Assembly (NCBI RefSeq): GCF_000789255.1
Contig: NZ_CP009552.1
Location: 1,796,816 to 1,860,815, forward strand
DNA: 64,000 nucleotides
Source of the DNA: Geoglobus acetivorans
GTDB taxonomy: Archaea > Halobacteriota > Archaeoglobi > Archaeoglobales > Archaeoglobaceae
Direction of reading: 5' to 3'
A program made the translations under genes and the position numbers. Positions 16,894 to 22,506 of this stretch are shown here, piece by piece (the first letter of the stretch is position 1; every line of letters begins with the position of its first letter). The notes beneath the pieces were generated by a model that saw only the letters and a list, made by a program, of their open reading frames with translations, was not told the origin of the DNA and made no database searches.

Positions 16894-17333
16894 ATTCTTA
16901 ACCTCCTTTTTTTCAAAACTATGAAATCTTCTCCAAATCCGGTGAGCCTGTAAACCGCTATGAGGATCGCAGACAGTGCTGAGACCTGTACTATCAGTGG
17001 CAGAAGAGGGCTGGTCTTGTAAAGACTCTCCGTTACAGAAACCGGTAACAGGGGAAGATATGCGTAAACCTCAACACCTTCTGAATAGATTCTCGTATCT
17101 TCAGGCACAGATACAGTCAGTGTGATGTCTCTGGCATCTCGTGGATTCAGGTATGCTGGACTGCTGCCAATCAGCTCTCCATCTTTTTCGAAGAAAAAGA
17201 TCATTGGGTAATATGCTCTGTTCTCGAAATTCAGTGTTTTTTCAAATTCGGAACCGGGCAGATACCACCCCTCGTTCTGCCCTCCTGCTGAAGTAGAGGC
17301 ATAGCTGAAGGAAAGTGTCCCCCATGAAAGCAT
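16890..17333 (-). CDS. Extracellular domain protein with C-terminal TM, probably frameshifted from the signal peptidase gene
   Basis: 147 aa from the first ATG. The product would be a small extracellular beta domain (~30-100) with a C-terminal membrane segment (PLLPLIVQVSALSAILIAVY) and a basic tail (LKKRRLRI). The frame stays open upstream without any ATG/GTG/TTG back to about 17460 and encodes a basic stretch plus a convincing hydrophobic helix (GLFYGIASSALILSLIAST) that the ATG-started product would lose. That segment lies inside the out-of-frame tail of the signal peptidase gene. I infer one fused gene, joined by a +1 shift in the A-rich tract at 17420-17439; joining gives exactly 339 codons from 17907 to 16890. 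Confidence 0.55.
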   Translation of the reverse strand: MLSWGTLSFSYASTSAGGQNEGWYLPGSEFEKTLNFENRAYYPMIFFFEKDGELIGSSPAYLNPRDARDITLTVSVPEDTRIYSEGVEVYAYLPLLPVSVTESLYKTSPLLPLIVQVSALSAILIAVYRLTGFGEDFIVLKKRRLRI

Positions 17334-17907
17334 CGTGGATGCTATGAGCGAGAGTATAAGGGCTGACGAGGCGATACCATAGAACAGCCCTGCAGAGATT
17401 TTGATTCTCTTTCTGTTCCTTTTTTGTTTTTTTATTTTTACCGAGAGACAGAAAACCGAGGCTTATGAGCAGAGCGGCCAGAAACAGGCTGTTTGAATGC
17501 AGTGCCTCAACGAGTTTGCCTGCACCGGGAACGAGAATCGGCCTTCCTCCAAAGCTTACGACCTCTCCTACCACCTTATCTGTGCTGATGGGGGGATTTT
17601 TTCCGTTTTGCTGGTCTGTGGCTATGTTGTTGTCACCTTTTGTAATGTATGCATCACCTTCTATGGCATACACTCTGTGGACGACATACATATCGCCCAT
17701 CTGGAAGACTATTATGCTTCCTGCGTCTCCTTTTGACAGGGGATTGATCAGAAAGAGATCACCGACGCCTATTGTGGGTTCCATGCTCTCTGAAATTGCG
17801 TAGGAGAACAAAACTGGCTGGTTCAAAACCAGGCCAAAGATTGATGATATGAGGAATATGAATGAAATCGCAATAAAGACATTGCTAAGAACCTGAAAAA
17901 TTCGCAT
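17242..17907 (-). CDS. Signal peptidase I, archaeal S26B type (SipW-like)
   Basis: Membrane serine protease that removes signal peptides on the outer face of the membrane. Seen: N-terminal TM (~9-28), catalytic Ser41 in ISESMEPT, GVGDLFLINP, His77 in MYVVHRVYAIEG and TKGDNN (D92), the Ser/His/Asp set of archaeal/ER-type enzymes, then a C-terminal TM (LFLAALLISLGFLSLG). As read the ORF has 221 aa, but everything after KKEQKENQ has non-native composition and is out of frame with the downstream extracellular-domain frame; the true product probably shifts +1 near 17427-17433. Neighbouring secreted DUF1102 proteins are its likely dedicated substrates, as with SipW and TasA. Confidence 0.85.
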   Translation of the reverse strand: MRIFQVLSNVFIAISFIFLISSIFGLVLNQPVLFSYAISESMEPTIGVGDLFLINPLSKGDAGSIIVFQMGDMYVVHRVYAIEGDAYITKGDNNIATDQQNGKNPPISTDKVVGEVVSFGGRPILVPGAGKLVEALHSNSLFLAALLISLGFLSLGKNKKTKKEQKENQNLCRAVLWYRLVSPYTLAHSIHDAFMGDTFLQLCLYFSRRAERGVVSARFRI

Positions 17908-17933
17908 TTAGACTCAACTCAAAAAATTAAAAA

Positions 17934-18473
17934 TTATGTCTGGCATGTGCCAGCATCTGCGCTCAGGCTCATCTGTGCAGTGTGTGTTCCAAGACCCAGG
18001 CCATAGTTGTCGAATATCATTCCGATTTTAACCGGGCTTCCGTGTTCAACTGTGAACTCAAGCTGCGTGCCGTATGCAGCCGATTCGTTATAGTCTCCGG
18101 TAAAGAGCATTAGGTTACCGTCGTTGCTCGATATTTTCACACATATTGGATATGCGGTTTCGTTGTTTTCCCAGAGCTCGTTGCTCACTTCAAACACTTC
18201 TTCAAACACGTATGTTGTGTTTGGACTCAAACCCGTACCGAAGCCAAGACTTTCATTGTAGTTCTGGTTGTTTGTGCTGATTTCAACCGTTAGCTTACCG
18301 TTGTTCAGGTATGCGTAGGGCTGAAGAGGTGTGAGGTCAATGAATTCATTGTCGTCTGCAACTATTGCGACTGACATGCTCCTGTCTGCTTCATAATACT
18401 TGAAGTTTGCTCCGGCACTGATTGCCAGGATCAAACCTGCAAGAAGAAGCGCTATTCCGAATAATTTTTTCAT
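17934..18473 (-). CDS. DUF1102 family secreted protein
   Basis: 179-aa secreted protein of the DUF1102 family known from Archaeoglobales. Signal peptide at residues ~4-20, then GANFKYYEADRSMSVAIV, DDNEFIDLTPLQPYAY and a beta-rich body with several N-x-T/S sequons. It is a clear paralogue of the next gene upstream. In bacteria and some archaea, SipW-processed proteins of this size with beta-sandwich bodies polymerise into biofilm fibres (TasA, archaeal bundling pilus AbpA); a similar role is inferred, not shown. ATG at 18473 (MKKLFG) is preferred to 18479 because the GGAGGTGA ribosome site is directly adjacent to 18479 but 7 nt from 18473. Confidence 0.75.
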   Translation of the reverse strand: MKKLFGIALLLAGLILAISAGANFKYYEADRSMSVAIVADDNEFIDLTPLQPYAYLNNGKLTVEISTNNQNYNESLGFGTGLSPNTTYVFEEVFEVSNELWENNETAYPICVKISSNDGNLMLFTGDYNESAAYGTQLEFTVEHGSPVKIGMIFDNYGLGLGTHTAQMSLSADAGTCQT

Positions 18474-18488
18474 TTCCATTCACCTCCA

Positions 18489-19082
18489 TTATGTCTGCCC
18501 GCAATTGGCAAGCTCTGCAGGCTCTGTCCCAGCTCTGTATGCTTTAACTGTCATCGTCTCATCCCATACATCTCCCGGACTATCGCCGTTTGCACTCAGA
18601 TCAATTCCTATCTTAACTGAATCTCCTGGCTGAACCACAAAGCACACGTCTTCTCTTGCGCTATCCGATGCTGTTGCAAGCTGTCCACCATCGACTGCGT
18701 AAACTCTACCTGGTATTTCATGTCCGTAAAACTCAATATTTGCATTTGACGAAGTAACTCTAACAACTATCGGGAACTGCTCCCACAAATCGTTACTAAC
18801 TGCAAAAACCTCATCAAAATTGTATTCGCTTGACGGACTGATTCCATCACCATACCCTGGATAATTCGGGTTATTTGCCGAAAAATCGATTGCAAGCATA
18901 CCATCCTCACCTATGTATGCGTAAGGCTGAATAGGCTCCAAATCTATAAGCTCTGTATCATCTGTTACTATTGTCCAGTGGGCACTTCTGTCAGCGTTGT
19001 AATCGCTGAAGTTTGCACCCACACCGAGAATGATCGCCAGGGTAGCGAAAATTCCCAGCAAGCCAATTCCTGTTTTTCTCAT
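18489..19082 (-). CDS. DUF1102 family secreted protein (paralogue)
   Basis: 197-aa secreted protein. Signal peptide (residues ~4-21), then GANFSDYNADRSAHWTIV, DDTELIDLEPIQPYAY and phrases such as FDEVFAVSNDLWEQFP shared with the neighbouring paralogue (FEEVFEVSNELWENNE), showing tandem duplication. Contains a cysteine pair (DVCFVV and ANCGQT near the C-terminus) that could form a disulfide; the paralogue keeps similarly placed cysteines. Likely cell-surface or fibre subunit handled by the adjacent signal peptidase. An AAAGGAGTT ribosome site precedes the ATG. First structural gene of the operon, just downstream of the winged-helix regulator. Confidence 0.76.
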   Translation of the reverse strand: MRKTGIGLLGIFATLAIILGVGANFSDYNADRSAHWTIVTDDTELIDLEPIQPYAYIGEDGMLAIDFSANNPNYPGYGDGISPSSEYNFDEVFAVSNDLWEQFPIVVRVTSSNANIEFYGHEIPGRVYAVDGGQLATASDSAREDVCFVVQPGDSVKIGIDLSANGDSPGDVWDETMTVKAYRAGTEPAELANCGQT

Positions 19083-19146
19083 TTTTTCAACTCCTTTTTT
19101 ATTTCTAAACTGTAGTATGGAGAAAGGTTATTCTGTTAATGGCGAG

Positions 19147-19452
19147 TTACTTTTCGAAAAAAAGCGGCTTAAAAGCCTGAAGAAGAGAAACAAAGTCGGA
19201 AAATAGCTTGGAATTCTCGATAATCACTCTGTCTCTCTCCATCCTCAGAAAACCCTCTCTTTCCAGCATTGGAATGTGTGTCTGCTTCAGACTGACGTAA
19301 ACGCTTTTCCGGAATTTGTGCCCATCCTTTTTGTTTTTCTCCACAATGTAGTTTGTTATCTCCCTCACCGTCGCGTTTCCATCGTTTTCGAGAAGAAAGA
19401 TTATCATGAGCATTCTCCGCTCATTTCCGATTATCTCCGATAAATTTGCCAT
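19147..19452 (-). CDS. Winged-helix DNA-binding regulator of the surface-protein operon
   Basis: 101-aa cytoplasmic protein with a helix-turn-helix core: LSEIIGNERRMLMIIFLLEN, ATVREITNYIVEKN, SVYVSLKQTHIPMLEREGF, then a wing (MERDRVIIEN) and a C-terminal helix. This is the layout of archaeal winged-helix regulators (DUF7344-like/ArsR-related). ATG 19452 is preferred over the frame start at 19473 because a perfect minus-strand TATA box (ACTATATATAATG) lies 25 bp upstream, implying a leaderless message. Located 64 bp upstream of the first DUF1102 gene in the same orientation, it probably controls that operon and perhaps itself through the repeats at 19483-19506. Confidence 0.75.
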   Translation of the reverse strand: MANLSEIIGNERRMLMIIFLLENDGNATVREITNYIVEKNKKDGHKFRKSVYVSLKQTHIPMLEREGFLRMERDRVIIENSKLFSDFVSLLQAFKPLFFEK

Positions 19453-19470
19453 TACCTTTATTCTTAAGGT

Positions 19471-19483
19471 CATTATATATAGT
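19471..19483 (-). promoter_or_regulatory. TATA box of winged-helix regulator gene
   Basis: Minus-strand ACTATATATAATG centred 25 bp upstream of the ATG at 19452. Confidence 0.6.
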
Positions 19484-19506
19484 TAATTGTATTGAATTAA
19501 TTGTAT
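19483..19506. repeat. Tandem 10-bp repeat, putative operator upstream of regulator promoter
   Basis: TTAATTGTAT occurs at 19483-19492 and again at 19497-19506 (14 bp start to start); the region also holds the inverted pair TTAATT/AATTAA at 19483-19488 and 19495-19500. It abuts the upstream (BRE) side of the TATA box at 19471-19483, where an activator or autoregulator could bind. Confidence 0.45.
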
Positions 19507-19566
19507 AGTTATTGTTATGAGATTTGAACAGCAATTTTTTATTCCATCCGTGGAAAACTACGCAGA

Positions 19567-20421
19567 GTGATTGCAGGAGTTGTTCTTGCTCTGATTTCGG
19601 CTGTATGCTGGGGAATCGGGGGGATAGTGTTCAAAATCGGTCTAAGAGGTGAGAGTGAACTTTCGGGGAATTTGATAAGGAGTATCTTTTCAGTACTTTT
19701 CCTCTTACCCCTCGTATTTGCATTTGGCATGCAACCTCTGAATGCCGAACTTGCAGCCCTTATTGTGCTCTCAACGATATTCTCTTTCTTTATCGGAGAT
19801 ATTCTTTATTTCAATGCCCTGAAAAACTCTCCGGTGAGCTATGCACTGCCTCTCGCCTCAACATATCCGGTTTTCGTTGCGATTCTTGATCTGGCAGTTT
19901 ATGGTTATCCCATAACACTCAATGTTCTGCTGGCGTCTCTGCTCACGATATCTGCCATAATCGCCATACCAAAGGAGACAGGAAAATTTACTGCCAAAAG
20001 CTTCACAGCCGTTCTGGCGGCGATTTCCTGGTCGGTTTCCATTGTAACTCTCGACTATCTCACCGACTACCTGTCTCCGGTAACTCTGGCATTTCTGCGT
20101 CTAAGCCTGAATTCAGTTTTGCTCTTTGGATTTGTCAGAAAAATACCTTTGGGCAGAAATCTTTTGATCTTCATGGGATTTGCAGGCGGTCTCATATCGG
20201 TGGCAGGGATTCTGTCTTTTGTAACCTCCGTAAGTCTTATTGGCAGCAACCTTGTCACGCCTCTCTCTGCCACCTCTCCTGTCATCGGGAGCATAGCCGG
20301 CAAAATATTTTTGAAGGAGAAAATTGGAATCAGGCACGTAATCGCACTCATGCTTGTGTTTCTCTCAGTCATAACGATCTCTCAGCCCCCTGTGATGATT
20401 ACTCCCGCCACTGATGGGTGA
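19567..20421 (+). CDS. EamA/DMT-superfamily transporter
   Basis: 284-aa integral membrane protein with ten predicted helices in two homologous five-helix halves (EamA repeats at ~1-130 and ~145-275), e.g. LALISAVCWGIGGIVFK and LAAISWSVSIVTLDYL. Drug/metabolite transporters of this type export amino acids, nucleotides or other metabolites; the substrate is unknown. Start is GTG at 19567; the frame is closed by a TGA at 19525 and no ATG lies between. Divergent from the winged-helix regulator and its possible operator, so the shared 114-bp intergenic region may serve both. Confidence 0.8.
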   Translation: MIAGVVLALISAVCWGIGGIVFKIGLRGESELSGNLIRSIFSVLFLLPLVFAFGMQPLNAELAALIVLSTIFSFFIGDILYFNALKNSPVSYALPLASTYPVFVAILDLAVYGYPITLNVLLASLLTISAIIAIPKETGKFTAKSFTAVLAAISWSVSIVTLDYLTDYLSPVTLAFLRLSLNSVLLFGFVRKIPLGRNLLIFMGFAGGLISVAGILSFVTSVSLIGSNLVTPLSATSPVIGSIAGKIFLKEKIGIRHVIALMLVFLSVITISQPPVMITPATDG

Positions 20422-20450
20422 TGAAAAGTCGCCAAACTGAGGGGGCTAAA

Positions 20451-20458
20451 TTTATAAA
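20451..20458 (+). promoter_or_regulatory. TATA box of speE
   Basis: TTTATAAA centred 26 bp upstream of the ATG at 20480; selects that start over the TTG at 20471. Confidence 0.55.
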
Positions 20459-20479
20459 TCTGACAGATTTTTGGGGTTT

Positions 20480-21298
20480 ATGGAATGGTTTGAGGAATAT
20501 TATGGTGATGTGGCCTTAAAAATTAAGATTAAAAAGATCATTGCAGATTTTCACAGCAAATATCAGCATATTCAGCTTTTCGACACGTTTGAATTTGGCA
20601 AGATGCTTGTCCTTGACGGGAAAATACAGCTTACAGAGAAGGATGAAGCATTCTATCACGAGATGCTCGTTCATGTTCCCATGTTCACTCACAGAAATCC
20701 GGAAAAGGTTCTCATCATCGGTGGGGGTGATGGAGGTAGCTTGAGAGAGGTTTTGAAACACGATGTGAGTGAGGCTGTGCTGGTTGAGCTTGACGGGGAT
20801 GTTGTGGAGCTTTCAAAGAAACACCTCGGTATAGACAATGGAGCTTTTGAAGACCCCAGAGCGACGGTTCTGATAGAAGATGGTATAGAATTCGTGAAAA
20901 ACCTGGGGGAAAGGTTTGATGTGATTATTGTGGATGGCACTGACCCGAATCCTTACAGCGAACACATAATGAGCCGGGAGTTCTATGAAGCGTGTTCAAA
21001 AATAGCCGATGTTTTCGCAACACAGAGCCAGTCTCCCTTCGTTCAGCCTGATTATTTCAAAAAGATGTTCCTGAACATCTCCGGTGTGATGGATGTAAGA
21101 GTTTATCTCAACTTCGTTCCGACGTATCCTCTTGGGCTGTGGAGTTATCTCATTCACGCTGATGAATATCCCTCTCTGGAAGACATTGAAAAAAGATTTT
21201 CAGACAGAGGAATCCGAACCGAACATTATAATCCCGAAGTGCATGCTGCAAGTTTTGCACTGCCCGAATGGGTCAGAAGGATTGTGGTGGATGGTTAG
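20480..21298 (+). CDS. speE: Spermidine synthase / polyamine aminopropyltransferase
   Basis: 272-aa enzyme transferring the aminopropyl group from decarboxylated SAM to a polyamine acceptor (putrescine, agmatine or longer amines in thermophilic archaea). Seen: N-terminal beta domain with KYQHIQLFDT and GKMLVLDGKIQLTEKDEAFYHEML, the AdoMet motif VLIIGGGDGGSLREVL, ELD in VLVELDGDVVEL, and the catalytic-loop VDGTDPNPYSEHI in place of the usual D-x-x-D-P-x-G. Length matches the family. ATG 20480 is set by the TATA box. The 3' end stops 3 bp before the convergent trmI end. Confidence 0.9.
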   Translation: MEWFEEYYGDVALKIKIKKIIADFHSKYQHIQLFDTFEFGKMLVLDGKIQLTEKDEAFYHEMLVHVPMFTHRNPEKVLIIGGGDGGSLREVLKHDVSEAVLVELDGDVVELSKKHLGIDNGAFEDPRATVLIEDGIEFVKNLGERFDVIIVDGTDPNPYSEHIMSREFYEACSKIADVFATQSQSPFVQPDYFKKMFLNISGVMDVRVYLNFVPTYPLGLWSYLIHADEYPSLEDIEKRFSDRGIRTEHYNPEVHAASFALPEWVRRIVVDG

Positions 21299-21301
21299 AT
21301 C

Positions 21302-22042
21302 TCACACTTTTCTGCCCATCACTATATATCCTGTGTGGAATATGTTTACAAAGGGACGGGTTCCAACTCTTTTAAACTCAAGATTTACTTTAATCGCTTC
21401 AAACGCCTCGACATCTTTAAAACCTGCATCAAGCATTTTTTCATATACTGCTCTTGTCTGCTCGATGTATGGATTGTAGATGGCGAGAAATCCTGCCTGT
21501 TTGAGCATGCTGTATGCCTTTGGCACCATTTCCACGTCGTTTTTCATGTCCAGGAAGACCAGGTCAAATTCCTTTTTGAAACCGTCTGCAATGCTGACTG
21601 CATCGCCAACAATCTGATGTATGTTTTTCAATCCGGCCATTCTGAAATTCTCTCTTGCAACTTTTGCGAATTCAGGTCTTCTCTCTACAGTCACAACTTC
21701 TCCGTATTTGTTGAAATATGCGAAATATGCGGCAGTAACACCGCTTCCCGTCCCGGCGTCAAAAATCAGCGAGTCTGGCTGAAGTCCAGCATGAGCGATG
21801 ACCATGCCTATATCCTTGGGCATTACTGGAGTCGGTGCTTTTTTGAAGAGTCTGAAGAAATCCGAGGCCTTGAACGGAAGAATTCTGAACTCCACTCCGA
21901 GGTGTGTTCTGATGGTGTCTCCAAAACTCTTTTCTTTTAGCTCTTCGAGCCTGATTATTCCCTTATGAGTGTGAAGCTCACCGCTGAACTCGCTAACCAG
22001 ATAGAAGTTCTTTCCGGATTTTAACACTACTGGTGCCTTCAT
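21302..22042 (-). CDS. trmI: tRNA (adenine-N1)-methyltransferase TrmI
   Basis: 246-aa class I AdoMet methyltransferase that makes m1A at positions 57/58 in the T-loop of archaeal tRNA, stabilising tRNA in thermophiles. Seen: N-terminal beta domain, then IFDAGTGSGVTAAYFA (AdoMet motif I), VTVERRPEFAKVARENFRMAG, and LVFLDMKNDVEMVPKAYSML (catalytic LD region), matching Trm61-like enzymes. Enzymes of this family are homotetramers. ATG 22042 overlaps the NAC stop by 4 bp (ATGA), so the two are co-translated: a chaperone at the ribosome exit and a tRNA modifier. Confidence 0.87.
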   Translation of the reverse strand: MKAPVVLKSGKNFYLVSEFSGELHTHKGIIRLEELKEKSFGDTIRTHLGVEFRILPFKASDFFRLFKKAPTPVMPKDIGMVIAHAGLQPDSLIFDAGTGSGVTAAYFAYFNKYGEVVTVERRPEFAKVARENFRMAGLKNIHQIVGDAVSIADGFKKEFDLVFLDMKNDVEMVPKAYSMLKQAGFLAIYNPYIEQTRAVYEKMLDAGFKDVEAFEAIKVNLEFKRVGTRPFVNIFHTGYIVMGRKV

Positions 22043-22368
22043 TCTTCTGTCAGTTTCAGTAAAGCTTCGGCAATATCTCCTTTTGCCTCTTCAAGAGCTT
22101 TTCTCGCCTCTTCCTCGCTCACACCGGCCTGTTCCATGATGAGTTTTATGTCGTCTTCACTTATAACGATCCTCTCTCTGACCTCGTAATTCCCTGAAAT
22201 CTGGAACGTTTCGACGCCTTTTGCAGTAATCCTGACAACGGATGGGTTTTTGAATATCCATTCCTCTCCCTTGGTTACTATGATGACTTCTTCAGCCTCA
22301 ATCTCGTCCATTTCAATTCCCATCTGCTTCATCATCTTTTTCATCTGTTTGGGGTTCATGGGCATCAT
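22039..22368 (-). CDS. nac: Nascent polypeptide-associated complex protein (archaeal NAC)
   Basis: 109-aa ribosome-associated factor homologous to eukaryotic alpha-NAC, binding nascent chains near the exit tunnel as a homodimer. Seen: Met/Lys-rich N-terminus (NPKQMKKMMKQMGI), the NAC beta domain with EEVIIVTKGEEWIFKNPSV and TFQISGNYEVRER, and a C-terminal UBA domain (IKLIMEQAGVSEEEARKAL). The frame begins at GTG 22377 but the TATA box at 22391-22400 is only ~19 bp from it and ~28 bp from ATG 22368, so 22368 is preferred. Four-base overlap with trmI downstream. Confidence 0.9.
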   Translation of the reverse strand: MMPMNPKQMKKMMKQMGIEMDEIEAEEVIIVTKGEEWIFKNPSVVRITAKGVETFQISGNYEVRERIVISEDDIKLIMEQAGVSEEEARKALEEAKGDIAEALLKLTEE

Positions 22369-22390
22369 TGGAGACACTTTTCATGTTGTT

Positions 22391-22400
22391 GTATAAAAAT
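22391..22400 (-). promoter_or_regulatory. TATA box of nac-trmI operon
   Basis: Minus-strand ATTTTTATAC; its distance to ATG 22368 (~28 bp) supports that start. Confidence 0.5.
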
Positions 22401-22430
22401 TGTTCAGTATGCCTTCCAGGTTTTGGGAAG

Positions 22431-22500
22431 TTTTAAATATATGTTATTTAATAATTCAGAAACTAACCCTATCAAGTGAACCAACTTGAATGGAGAGGTG
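22431..22500 (+). promoter_or_regulatory. Promoter and ribosome site of peptide ABC operon
   Basis: TTTTAAATATAT at 22431-22442 is the TATA box; transcription would start near 22465. A strong GGAGAGGTGG ribosome site at 22490-22499 precedes the ATG at 22507, so this operon has a leader of ~40 nt, unlike most neighbours. Confidence 0.55.
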
Positions 22501-22506
22501 GAACGC

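Noticed and set aside
20418..20463. C/D-box sRNA-like arrangement (GTGATGA, then CTGA at 20437 and 20460)
   Set aside because: No C' box, no kink-turn partner helix, and the region is explained by the EamA stop codon and the speE TATA box.
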